Source: an uncultured Opitutia bacterium (GTDB lineage: Bacteria > Verrucomicrobiota > Verrucomicrobiia > Opitutales > UBA953). Taken from it: DNA of 16,497 nt. The notes under the pieces were generated by a model. That model was not told the origin of the DNA, made no database searches, and was given only the letters and a program-made list of their open reading frames with translations. This document shows, piece by piece, positions 1-6,337 of this stretch; the first letter of the stretch is position 1; every line of letters begins with the position of its first letter. A program made the position numbers and the translations under genes. The stretch spans positions 1-16,497 of the forward strand of contig CAIPVK010000111.1 of assembly GCA_903868455.1 (NCBI GenBank). The letters run 5' to 3'.

Positions 1-494
1 CCCTTCTTCTTGCTGCGGGGGAGGGCGACGGTGCCGGTGCGGGCGGTCTCGGCGATGCCGAAGGGCTCGATCAGCGCGAGGAAGGCCGAGACCTTGCTCT
101 CGTTGCCGGTGAACTCGATGATGAGGGCCTCGTGGGCCACGTCGACGACCTTGGCGCGGAAGAGGCTGGCGATCTCGACGATCTCGGTGCGGTTGGACTT
201 GGTCGCCTTGACCTTGACGAGGACGAGCTCGCGCGCGACGTGGTCGACCTGCTCGCGGGAGAAGTCGTGGACGTGGAGGACGTTGACCAGCTTCTCCAGG
301 GCCTTCACGCAGCGGTCGAGCGCGGCGTCGTCGGCGACGACGGTGGCGGTGATGCGCGAGAGGGCGGGGTCGTGGGTCGGGCCGACGTTGAGGGTCTCGA
401 TGTTGAAGCCGCGGCCGGAGAGCATGCCCGCGACGCGGGCCAGCACGCCGAACTTGTTCTCGACGAGGGCGGAGAGGGTGTGCTTCTTCTTCAT
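1..494 (-). CDS. ilvN: Acetolactate synthase small (regulatory) subunit, 3' end cut by window
   Basis: Regulatory subunit of acetohydroxyacid synthase, the first common enzyme of valine, leucine and isoleucine synthesis. It binds valine for feedback inhibition and activates the large subunit IlvB in the cytoplasm. The reading frame starts MKKKHTLSALVENKFGVLARV, the typical start of the N-terminal ACT domain. GMLSGRGFNIETLNVGPT and SRITATV follow, then a C-terminal small-subunit domain with REL-LVKVKA and FRAKVVDV. About 164 codons are present and the last residues (PRSKKKG) suggest only a few are missing beyond position 1. No Shine-Dalgarno motif is visible before the ATG. IlvB is not directly upstream as it often is; a tRNA-Val gene lies 24 bp upstream on the same strand. 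Family assignment is secure. Confidence 0.95.
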   Translation of the reverse strand, partial: MKKKHTLSALVENKFGVLARVAGMLSGRGFNIETLNVGPTHDPALSRITATVVADDAALDRCVKALEKLVNVLHVHDFSREQVDHVARELVLVKVKATKSNRTEIVEIASLFRAKVVDVAHEALIIEFTGNESKVSAFLALIEPFGIAETARTGTVALPRSKKK

Positions 495-518
495 GGTGCG
501 GTGGGGGTTTAAGTCGGG

Positions 519-592
519 TGGACGGGGAGGGATTCGAACCCACGACCTACTCGGTGTAAACGAGCCGCTCTAACCGGCTGAGCTACCCGTCC
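519..592 (-). tRNA. tRNA-Val (anticodon UAC)
   Basis: A 74-nt cloverleaf reads on the minus strand. The 7-bp acceptor stem GGACGGG pairs with CCCGTCC, with discriminator A. The D arm is GCTC/GAGC. The anticodon stem GCTCG/CGAGT carries loop TTTACAC, placing anticodon TAC at 556-558. The T arm GTGGG-TTCGAAT-CCCTC has one apparent U-U mismatch at the second pair. The 3' CCA is not encoded (A is followed by CCC), so it must be added by a CCA enzyme such as the one encoded at 1810-3231. TAC reads valine GUA and, through wobble, other GUN codons. Confidence 0.93.
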
Positions 593-603
593 GTGGGCCC
601 TTA

Positions 604-633
604 TCGCTAGCCCCCACCCCCTCGGGTTGTCGA
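604..633 (-). promoter_or_regulatory. Possible promoter of tRNA-Val/ilvN
   Basis: On the minus strand TCGACA (628-633) and TAGCGA (604-609) are separated by 18 nt and lie just upstream of the tRNA 5' end at 592. They resemble sigma70 -35 and -10 boxes with one and two or so mismatches. The -35 overlaps the hairpin at 618-637. Weak evidence, based on position and motif likeness only. Confidence 0.3.
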
Positions 634-637
634 GGGG
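618..637 (-). terminator. Hairpin between yhhQ and tRNA-Val, possible terminator
   Basis: A perfect 7-bp inverted repeat, cccctcg (618-624) and cgagggg (631-637), has a 6-nt loop and lies 19 bp past the yhhQ stop. There is no U-run after it on the minus strand, so intrinsic termination is uncertain. It could also be a processing or regulatory structure in a yhhQ-tRNA-ilvN transcript. Confidence 0.35.
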
Positions 638-656
638 AAAGGAACCCCCGCGGGCC

Positions 657-1373
657 TCAGCGCCTGAGGGAGAACGGGGTGAAATCCGTGTGGGTGTCGA
701 AGGTGTCCAGGCCCTCGGCCTTCTTCAGGCGGGCGCAGGCCCAGTAGGTGAAGGGGGTCATGACGACCTCGACCGCCACCTTGAAGAGCCAGTTGGCGAG
801 CATCACGGCGAGGAGGGTCGGGCCGGTCCAGACCCCGAGGAAGGCAACCGGGTAGAAGATCAGGCTGTCGACCCCCTGCCCCACCACCGTGGACCCGATG
901 GTGCGCATCCAGAGGTGGCGCCCCTGGGTGCGCACCTTGAGCTTGGCCAGGACGTAGGAGTTGAGGAAGTCGCCGACGGCGAAGGCGAGCATGGAGCCGA
1001 GCGCGATGCGCCAGCCGCCGCCGAAGCAGGTCTCGAGCGCGGGCTGGAGCCGGGCGCTGAAGGGCTCGTCCGGGCTCGGCGGGAGGGCGAGGATGACGGC
1101 GGCCATCACGGTCGCGAAGAGCATCGCGGCGAAGCCGGTCCAGATGACCCGGCGCGTCAGCGCGTAGCCGTAGACCTCGGTGAGGATATCGCCGAAGATG
1201 TAGGAGAGCGGGAAGAAGAGGTTGCCCGCGCCGAAGTCCACCGGGCCGAGCAGGGGCAGGTCGAGGCGGACGACCTTGGCGGGTCCGATCAGGTTGGAGC
1301 AGAGGAGGACGGCCACGAAGCCGCCCATGATGAGGTCGTAGTGGCGTAGGGGGCGGGGGGTGGGGGAAGACAA
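657..1373 (-). CDS. yhhQ: Queuosine precursor transporter, YhhQ/VUT family (DUF165)
   Basis: Inner-membrane transporter of about 238 residues for 7-cyano/aminomethyl-7-deazaguanine, precursors of the tRNA base queuosine. Family features seen are the first helix HYDLIMGGFVAVLLCSNLIG, then FGAGNLFFPLSYIFGDILTEVYGY, FAVGDFLNSYVLAKLK and GSTVVGQGVDSLIFYPVAF, with about six hydrophobic helices. The conserved RHYDLIM stretch lies before the first in-frame ATG (1328), so an upstream start is needed. The only standard option is TTG at 1373, which falls in a run of pyrimidine-rich repeats. The N-terminus is therefore the uncertain part. Other queuosine genes are not in the window, but the tRNA setting fits a tRNA-modification role. 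Confidence 0.9.
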   Translation of the reverse strand: MSSPTPRPLRHYDLIMGGFVAVLLCSNLIGPAKVVRLDLPLLGPVDFGAGNLFFPLSYIFGDILTEVYGYALTRRVIWTGFAAMLFATVMAAVILALPPSPDEPFSARLQPALETCFGGGWRIALGSMLAFAVGDFLNSYVLAKLKVRTQGRHLWMRTIGSTVVGQGVDSLIFYPVAFLGVWTGPTLLAVMLANWLFKVAVEVVMTPFTYWACARLKKAEGLDTFDTHTDFTPFSLRR

Positions 1374-1430
1374 GGGATTGAAGGGATGAAGGGATTGAAG
1401 GGATGAAGGATTGAAGGACGAAGGGATGAA
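1372..1430. repeat. Purine-rich tandem repeat (aagggattg / aagggatg words)
   Basis: Alternating 9- and 8-nt words aagggattg and aagggatg form a 17-nt unit repeated about twice. It then decays into aaggattg, aaggacg and aagggatg. The tract touches the yhhQ start codon, so the yhhQ leader would be a C/T-rich repeat on the minus strand. Similar words recur near 1505-1530. Confidence 0.85.
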
Positions 1431-1533
1431 GAGGGGGTGTCTAAGTTTCTATGTGACTAAGTGGGAAAAGGGCAAAGGGAAGGTGGGGGTGAAAAGGGAC
1501 CAAGGGGACGAAAGGGATGAAGGGGGACGGGTA

Positions 1534-1605
1534 CTAGCGGACCAGCGGTGGCTGCGGTGGCAGCTGGTCGGCGGAGGGCCTCCGGCCCAGCAGGCTAGAT
1601 GGCAG
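1534..1605 (+). repeat. Dispersed intergenic element, copy A
   Basis: Contains gcggagggcctccggccc (1571-1588), identical to the reverse complement of 12896-12913. The flanks also resemble each other: both begin with ctagc and cagcggtg/gcggt words, and the element is close to 60 bp with a few differences and one short gap. The core forms a 5-bp stem (gggcc/ggccc) with a tcc loop. This looks like a REP-like or palindromic intergenic repeat. Confidence 0.7.
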
Positions 1606-1740
1606 AGACCAGACGTCAGAGGCCAGACAGCCGCAGATAAGCAAACACGGAACCTGTATCCCTCTCTGGGATCTGATGTCTATCGTCCGAAATCTACCCC
1701 GAGCAACGCGAGTTCTCGCCCGCTGACCCCGCTGAACCCG

Positions 1741-1781
1741 CCACCCCGCTGTCCAGCTAAACACCACCCCGCTGTCCAGCT
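1741..1781 (+). repeat. 18-bp direct repeat, 23-bp period
   Basis: ccaccccgctgtccagct occurs at 1741-1758 and again, identically, at 1764-1781, separated by aaaca. A third partial word (gttcagctt) follows. It lies 29 bp downstream of the cca stop in a non-coding stretch. No function is suggested. Confidence 0.85.
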
Positions 1782-1809
1782 GTTCAGCTTACCTGGGCAG
1801 CGCCGGCGC

Positions 1810-3231
1810 TCAGCCACGCGGGTGGGCGGCGACCCACGCCGCGAGCCAGGCGTTGGCCGCGGCCTCGTCCTCGAACGCGCCGTCGAGCTGGGCCTCGTAG
1901 GCCGCGTCGAGGGCCTCGGAGAACCAAGGCGCGGGACGGTGCCCCATGGCGATGAGGTGGCGTCCGAGCGCGAGGCGGCGCGGGGCGCTGGCGGCGACGT
2001 GCAGGCGGTCGGCGACCGCGCGCAGCCAATCCCCCTGCGGCGAGGGCTCGGTGAAGAAGGTCCCCCTGCCCTTGCGGTCGGCGTCGTCGACCCGGATCAG
2101 GCGGTCGATGCGGCCGACCTTGGCCGCGAGGCGTCGCACCCCGCCGTCGCCCGCCTTGGCCTTGAAGAGCTCGTAGGGCGCGGCGTGCCAGCGCACGAGG
2201 GGCAGGACGGACTCGAGGATCTCGCGATGCTGGGTGAGGCGGCCGAGCAGGGCGGCGGCGAGGGGCTCGCCGGCCTGCTCGTGCCCGTAGGCGTGGATGC
2301 GGCCGTCGGCCTCGACCTTGCTCGTCGTCGCCTTGCCGAGGTCGTGCAGGAGCACGGCCCAGCCGACGACGAGGTCCTCGCGCTCGTCGCCGACGCGCTC
2401 GCGGGCGAAGGCGTCGAGGCAGAGGAGCGTGTGCTCCCAGACGTCGCCCTCCGGGTGCCAGACGGGGTCCTGCGCGACGCCGATCGTCGCGTGCAGCTCG
2501 GGGAAGTGGCGGGTCCAGCCGCAGTCGCGGAGGAAACGGAGGCCGACGGACGGCGTCCGGCCGCGCAGCAGCAGCTTGCACCACTCGTCGTAGACGCGCT
2601 CGGCGCTGAGCGCGGAGGGCTCGAGCGCGGCGCAGAGCGCGACGGTCGCCGGGTCGACGGTCCAGCGGACCCCGTCCTCGGCCGACTCGCTGAAGCGCGC
2701 GAGGAACTGCATGGCGCGCAGGACGCGCAGGGGATCCTCGGCGAACTTGTCCGAGACATGCCGCAGGCGGCGCGCGGCGAGGTCGGCCAGGCCGCCCCAG
2801 GGATCGAGCACCTCGCCCGTGCGGGGGTCCCAGAGGAGGGCGTTGACGGTGAAGTCGCGCCGGGTGGCGGCCTCGGGCACGGACATCGTCGGGTCGCCCT
2901 CGACGGCGAAGTCGCGGTGCCCGGCCCCGGTGCGGTTCTCGCGCCGCGGCAGGGAGACGTCGATCGGGTGGCCCTTCACCTTGAGGACGCCGAAGGCGGC
3001 GCCGACGCTGACCACGGCGAAGGAGCGGCGGAGCGCGACCTCGATGGCCCGGGGCTCGAGGCCGAAGACCTCGAGGTCGATGTCCTTGGGCACCTTGCCC
3101 ATGAGGGCGTCGCGCACGGAGCCGCCGACGACGAGGGGCCGGCCGCCGGCCTCGGTGAGGAGGCGCACGACCTCCCCGAGGGCGGCGAGGTCGCCGTCCA
3201 TCGGGATCAGGTCCGGCCGCCGGTTCTGCAT
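1810..3231 (-). CDS. cca: CCA-adding tRNA nucleotidyltransferase with HD domain
   Basis: Class II nucleotidyltransferase of 473 residues that adds or repairs the 3'-CCA of tRNAs, using CTP and ATP. The head domain shows GGSVRD (36-41), the metal-binding D50-I-D52 pair in KDIDLEVFG, RRDFTVNA (about 124-131) and EDPLRVLRAMQFLARF (165-180). A downstream HD domain has WEHTLLCLD and VLLHDLGK (H296-D297). It is therefore of the HD-containing bacterial type, possibly with phosphohydrolase side activity. I chose the ATG at 3231 because promoter-like boxes precede it at leaderless spacing; an internal ATG at 3201 is possible. It diverges from the SUI1-type gene. The tRNA-Val in this window lacks an encoded CCA. 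Confidence 0.93.
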   Translation of the reverse strand: MQNRRPDLIPMDGDLAALGEVVRLLTEAGGRPLVVGGSVRDALMGKVPKDIDLEVFGLEPRAIEVALRRSFAVVSVGAAFGVLKVKGHPIDVSLPRRENRTGAGHRDFAVEGDPTMSVPEAATRRDFTVNALLWDPRTGEVLDPWGGLADLAARRLRHVSDKFAEDPLRVLRAMQFLARFSESAEDGVRWTVDPATVALCAALEPSALSAERVYDEWCKLLLRGRTPSVGLRFLRDCGWTRHFPELHATIGVAQDPVWHPEGDVWEHTLLCLDAFARERVGDEREDLVVGWAVLLHDLGKATTSKVEADGRIHAYGHEQAGEPLAAALLGRLTQHREILESVLPLVRWHAAPYELFKAKAGDGGVRRLAAKVGRIDRLIRVDDADRKGRGTFFTEPSPQGDWLRAVADRLHVAASAPRRLALGRHLIAMGHRPAPWFSEALDAAYEAQLDGAFEDEAAANAWLAAWVAAHPRG

Positions 3232-3238
3232 GCGCCAA

Positions 3239-3266
3239 GGGATGCGGAACGGCGCGCGGCTGGCAA
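3239..3266 (-). promoter_or_regulatory. Candidate cca promoter
   Basis: On the minus strand TTGCCA (3261-3266), a 16-nt spacer and CATCCC (3239-3244) lie 7 nt before the ATG at 3231. The layout matches that seen before lptD and the 85-residue gene, and predicts a nearly or fully leaderless transcript. Confidence 0.45.
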
Positions 3267-3306
3267 GGACGAGCGTTCTCCGCTCGCCGCGCGGCGACGG
3301 GGCGGC

Positions 3307-3312
3307 CAACCT
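3307..3312 (+). promoter_or_regulatory. Candidate -10 box of the SUI1-type gene
   Basis: CAACCT ends 6 nt before the ATG at 3319. The context gccaacctcggggcATG is almost the same as gccaacctgagggcGTG before the gene at 11659. No good -35 is visible at 16-18 nt, so the call rests on the shared -10/start layout. Confidence 0.35.
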
Positions 3313-3318
3313 CGGGGC

Positions 3319-3642
3319 ATGGACAACCCCTTCGACCGACTCGACGCCGGCGGGCTGCCCCCGGGCAAGGCGCCGGCGCCCAAGCCCGAGCCCAAGCGGA
3401 AACTCGGGAAGGTGAACCTGCGCTACGAGCGCGCGGGGCGGGGCGGCAAGGAGGTCACCCTGCTCGAGGGCCAGTGGATCGAGTCGCAGGAGGCGCGCGT
3501 CCGCGACCTGCTGCTCGGCGACCTCAAGCGCGCCCTCGGCACGGGCGGCGCGCTCGAGGGCCGCGCCATCGCCCTGCAGGGCGACCGGCGCGAATCCGCC
3601 AAGGCCTGGCTCCTCCGCCACGGCTTCACCACCAACCTCTGA
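3319..3642 (+). CDS. yciH: SUI1/YciH-type translation initiation factor-like protein
   Basis: Cytoplasmic protein of 107 residues with an eIF1/SUI1 fold, of the family that includes YciH. The homologues are thought to act at the 30S initiation step, and YciH has been linked to suppressing translation under stress. The N-terminal 30 residues are proline- and lysine-rich and probably disordered. The core carries ERAGRGGKEVTLLEG (about 37-51) and LGTGGALEGRAIALQGDRRESAKAWLLRHGF (73-103), which match the family's GRGGK and GG-ALKDG-IELQGD signatures. It runs divergently from cca and ends 12 bp from the convergent permease gene. Confidence 0.88.
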   Translation: MDNPFDRLDAGGLPPGKAPAPKPEPKRKLGKVNLRYERAGRGGKEVTLLEGQWIESQEARVRDLLLGDLKRALGTGGALEGRAIALQGDRRESAKAWLLRHGFTTNL

Positions 3643-3646
3643 GGAC

Positions 3647-3665
3647 GCGGCGGCTCAGCCGCCGC
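3647..3665. terminator. Bidirectional hairpin between convergent genes
   Basis: A perfect 8-bp inverted repeat, gcggcggc (3647-3654) and gccgccgc (3658-3665), has loop tca, which is the permease stop codon read in reverse. It lies exactly where the SUI1-type gene and the ABC operon converge. There is no U-tract, so it may end transcription weakly or protect 3' ends. Confidence 0.45.
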
Positions 3666-4425
3666 CGAGCCCGCGCGTGCGGCGCAGCCAGCGCTCGACG
3701 GGGCCGAAGAGGGCGAGGTCGGCGAGCAGGCCGACGAGGATGACGACGGCCATGACGCCGACGACCTGCTCCATGCGCAGGAGCTCGCGGCCGTCGTGGA
3801 GCATCGTCCCGAGGCCGTAGCCGGAGAGGATGACGACGAAGATCTCCGCCGCCATGAGCGAGCGCCAGGCGAAGGCCCAGCCCTGCTTCATGCCGCCGAC
3901 GATCCCCGGGAGCGAGGCGGGGATGAGGATGCGGCTCCAGAGATGCCAGCCGCGCGAGCCCATGGTCTGGGCGGCGCGCACGTAGAGCGGCGGGACGGAG
4001 AGGACCGATTCCTGCACCGCAAGCATGACCGACCAGACCGTGCCCATCACGGTGACGAAGAGGATGGCGCCCTCGCGCTGGCCGAACCAGAGGATGGCGA
4101 GGGGCACCCAGCAGACGGACGGCAGGGTCTGGAGGCCGAGGGCGAGCCAGCCGATGGCGTCACGCACCGTCCGCGAGCGCGCGCAGAGGCCGCCCAGCAG
4201 CAGGCCGAGCCCGGCGCCGACGAGGAAGCCGAGCGAGAGGCGGCGCAGGGTGACGAGCGTCGCCTCGAGCAGGGAGCCGTCGAGCAGCGCCTCCCAGAAC
4301 CAGCCGAGGATGGCGGTGGGCGTCGGCACGAAGGGCGAGCCGGGCAACCAGGCGCGGACGGAGGCCTCCCAGCCGGCGAGCAGGAGGGCGGCGAAGGCGA
4401 GCGGGGCGACGAGGCGGCGGGACAT
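3655..4425 (-). CDS. ABC transporter permease, nitrate/sulfonate/taurine type
   Basis: Inner-membrane permease of 256 residues, BPD-transport type (SsuC/TauC/NrtB-like). About six membrane helices are visible. The N-terminal WLPGSPFVPTPTAILGWFWEAL and the loop TLRRLSLGFLVGAGLG are typical of this subfamily. The cytoplasmic coupling (EAA) loop is AAQTMGSRGWHLWSRILIPASLPGI (151-175). The C-terminal GYGLGTMLHDGRELLRMEQVVGVMAVV is also family-like. It is the last gene of a three-gene operon, 5 bp after the ATPase. The substrate cannot be read from the sequence. Confidence 0.92.
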   Translation of the reverse strand: MSRRLVAPLAFAALLLAGWEASVRAWLPGSPFVPTPTAILGWFWEALLDGSLLEATLVTLRRLSLGFLVGAGLGLLLGGLCARSRTVRDAIGWLALGLQTLPSVCWVPLAILWFGQREGAILFVTVMGTVWSVMLAVQESVLSVPPLYVRAAQTMGSRGWHLWSRILIPASLPGIVGGMKQGWAFAWRSLMAAEIFVVILSGYGLGTMLHDGRELLRMEQVVGVMAVVILVGLLADLALFGPVERWLRRTRGLGGG

Positions 4426-4430
4426 CGTCT

Positions 4431-5228
4431 TCAGATGGCGGCCTCGTGGCCCCCGAGGTGGGAGGCGAGGGCGGAGGTGACCTCGCCGGCGAGCTCGGCG
4501 AGGTCGGGATGGTTGATGCGGCGGGGGCGCGGGAGGCGGATGTCGAAGACCTGGCGGATCTTGCCGGGATTCGGGGAGAGGAGGACGACGCGGTCGCCGA
4601 GGCAGACGGCCTCGCGGATGTTGTGGGTGACGAGCAGGATGGTCTTCTTGCGCTGGGTGAAGATGCGCTGGATGTCGCCGTAGAGCAGGTCGCGGGTCAG
4701 GGCGTCGAGCGCCGAGAACGGCTCGTCCATGAGCAGCACGCGCGGGTTGGGGGCGAGGGCTCGGGCGAGGGCGACGCGCTGGCGCATGCCGCCGGAGAGC
4801 TCGTGCGGGCGCGCGAGCTCCTTGTCGGCCAGGCCCACGATGTCGAGGTAGTGGCGCGCCACCTCGACGCGCTCGGCGTCGCGGAGGTTGGGCTTGAGGC
4901 GGAGGCCGAAGAGGACGTTCTCCAGCACGTTGAGCCAGGGGAAGAGGGCGTCCTGCTGGAACATGACCATGCGGTCGCGCCCGGGCGTGCGCACGGGCTC
5001 GCCGTCGAGCAGGATCGACCCCTCGTCGGCCTCGTCCAGCCCGGCCACGAGGTTGAGCAGGGTGGACTTCCCGCAGCCCGAGGGGCCGACGAGGCAGATG
5101 AACTCCCCGTGGCCGACGTCGAGGTCGACCGAGTCCAGCGCGGTGACGGGGCCCGAGGCGCCGCGGAAGCGCTTGGTCACGCCCCGGAGGGCGAGTTGGA
5201 CGGGGCCGGTCTCAGCGTGCGGGGTCAT
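4431..5228 (-). CDS. ABC transporter ATP-binding protein, nitrate/sulfonate/taurine type
   Basis: ATPase of 265 residues that powers uptake through the neighbouring permease. All nucleotide-binding motifs are intact: Walker A GPSGCGKST (48-56), Q-loop FQQDALFPWLNVLENV (90-105), signature LSGGMRQRVALARAL (144-158), Walker B VLLMDEPFSALD (164-175) and H-loop LLVTHN (198-203). LLSPNPGKI (216-224) is characteristic of the SsuB/TauB/NrtD group. The start overlaps the end of the binding-protein gene by 17 bp, which indicates translational coupling. Confidence 0.95.
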   Translation of the reverse strand: MTPHAETGPVQLALRGVTKRFRGASGPVTALDSVDLDVGHGEFICLVGPSGCGKSTLLNLVAGLDEADEGSILLDGEPVRTPGRDRMVMFQQDALFPWLNVLENVLFGLRLKPNLRDAERVEVARHYLDIVGLADKELARPHELSGGMRQRVALARALAPNPRVLLMDEPFSALDALTRDLLYGDIQRIFTQRKKTILLVTHNIREAVCLGDRVVLLSPNPGKIRQVFDIRLPRPRRINHPDLAELAGEVTSALASHLGGHEAAI

Positions 5229-6216
5229 CGACGAGGTCCTCGAGCAGGGGTTCGACGGGGTGGACGGACCTCAGGATGCCGGCGGCGCGGGCGTCGCGCA
5301 AGGATTGGTCGAGCTGGGCGGCGAGGCGGGCGCGGCGGGCCGCGGCGTCGGAGGTCGGCTTGGCGGGGAGGATCGACGCGAGCGCGGGGCGCAGCAGGGA
5401 CTCGGCGACCGGCGCGGACTTCAGCTCGGCCGCGAGGCCGGCGCGCACGAGACGCAGCTTCTCCGCGGGATCGGCCTCGAGCCGGTCGCGCAGGGCGAGG
5501 AGGGCGCGGGCAAGGCCGACGACCGCCTCCTTGCGCACGGAGAGCTCGAGCGACTTGGACGAGGCGGCGAGCACGGTGATCAGGGCGTCGTCCTTGCGAT
5601 GGACGACGGTCCCGCCGAACTCGGAGGTGAGACGCGAGACCCAGGGCTCGACCGTCCAGACCGCGTCGAGCTCGCCCTTGGCGAAAAGCTGGACGAGCTC
5701 CGGGTTGGCCATGGGAAGCACATGGACGTCGCCGCCGCGCAGCGAGACCTTGAGACCGCCGGAGGCGAGCCACGCGCGGGCGTCCACGTCCTGCGTGTTG
5801 CCCAGCTGCGGCGTGCCGACGCGACGTCCCTTGAAGTCGGCCGGACCCTTAGGCGCGAAGCCCGGGCGGGCGACCAAGGCGTTGCCGCCGTAGGCGATGG
5901 GGAGCAGCAGGCGGATGCCCTTGCCCTGGGTCCGCACATGGGCGGACAGGACGGGCGAGGGTCCGATGAAGGACGCGTCGATCGAGCCGGCGAAGAGCGC
6001 CTCGACCGCCGAGGGGCCGGCGTTGTAGGCGAACCACTCGACCTTGGTGCCTGCGGGGACATGGCCGGCGAGCCAGTCCTTGCCCTCCCGCTCCAGCTGG
6101 CGCGCGGCCAAGGCGGGGGCGTGCGTCAGGTTGGGGAAGAAGCCCACGCGCAACGTGACCGGCTCGGAGGCGAAGGCCGGAAGCGCGGCGAGGAGTGCCA
6201 ACAGGAGATGGCGCAT
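5212..6216 (-). CDS. ABC transporter substrate-binding protein, SsuA/NrtA-like
   Basis: Periplasmic binding protein of 334 residues. A short signal peptide (MRHLLLALLAALPAFA, cleavage near 16/17) precedes VTLRVGFFPNLTHAPALAA, the usual first strand and helix of the nitrate/sulfonate/taurine group. Later family stretches are YNAGPSAVEALFAGSIDASFIGPSPVLSA, KGRRVGTPQLGNTQDVDARAWL and GELDAVWTVEPW. No lipobox cysteine is seen, so it should be soluble. It is first in the operon. The ligand is likely a small anion or sulfur compound, but residues alone do not decide between nitrate, sulfonate, taurine or others. Confidence 0.9.
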   Translation of the reverse strand: MRHLLLALLAALPAFASEPVTLRVGFFPNLTHAPALAARQLEREGKDWLAGHVPAGTKVEWFAYNAGPSAVEALFAGSIDASFIGPSPVLSAHVRTQGKGIRLLLPIAYGGNALVARPGFAPKGPADFKGRRVGTPQLGNTQDVDARAWLASGGLKVSLRGGDVHVLPMANPELVQLFAKGELDAVWTVEPWVSRLTSEFGGTVVHRKDDALITVLAASSKSLELSVRKEAVVGLARALLALRDRLEADPAEKLRLVRAGLAAELKSAPVAESLLRPALASILPAKPTSDAAARRARLAAQLDQSLRDARAAGILRSVHPVEPLLEDLVDDPAR

Positions 6217-6224
6217 GGCGGGGA

Positions 6225-6252
6225 GGAGAACCTAGTCGGACCGGGGTTTCAA
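6225..6252 (-). promoter_or_regulatory. Candidate promoter of the ABC operon
   Basis: On the minus strand TTGAAA (6247-6252), a 16-nt spacer and TTCTCC (6225-6230) lie 8 nt before the ATG at 6216. The -35 is good and the -10 poor. The layout agrees with other promoters in the window. Confidence 0.35.
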
Positions 6253-6266
6253 GACCTAATTATGAT

Positions 6267-6287
6267 AACATTACCTATGTTGACATA
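6267..6287. promoter_or_regulatory. Overlapping palindromes in AT-rich spacer upstream of ABC operon
   Basis: Inverted repeat aacat-tacct-atgtt (6267-6281) overlaps palindrome tatgt-tg-acata (6276-6287). They sit in an AT-rich islet (about 6249-6337) that stands out in a GC-rich sequence and lies 15-35 bp upstream of the candidate -35. They could be operators controlling the transporter. No regulator gene is adjacent. Confidence 0.35.
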
Positions 6288-6337
6288 AAAAGAAACTAGA
6301 TGAAAGATTTCAAAGTAAAGAAAGGACAAGAAAGGGA

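Larger units (their letters stand above)
1374..1809. other. Gene-free spacer, 436 bp
   Basis: No convincing gene lies here. The composition is less GC-rich than the flanking genes, and open frames across it are low-complexity or stop-rich. It holds the purine-rich tandem words (1372-1430 and about 1505-1530), an element shared in inverted orientation with the spacer at 12676-13018 (about 1534-1605), and an 18-bp direct repeat (1741-1781). A perfect 12-bp palindrome, agcgccggcgct (1799-1810), abuts the cca stop codon. Confidence 0.75.

Noticed and set aside
1372..1430. CRISPR array
   Set aside because: The words are 8-9 nt, contiguous and purine-rich, with no unique spacers or constant repeat of 24-40 nt.
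1374..1500. preQ1 riboswitch before yhhQ
   Set aside because: The leader is a pyrimidine-rich tandem repeat. I see no preQ1-type hairpin with its A-rich tail or a matching pseudoknot.
1411..3642. A 743-codon plus-strand frame
   Set aside because: Most of it is antisense to cca or spans repeats. Only its last 107 codons, the SUI1-type protein starting at 3319, are real.
6280..6285. TTGACA on the plus strand as a promoter
   Set aside because: It points into the antisense of glgB, has no good -10 at normal spacing, and is part of a palindrome.
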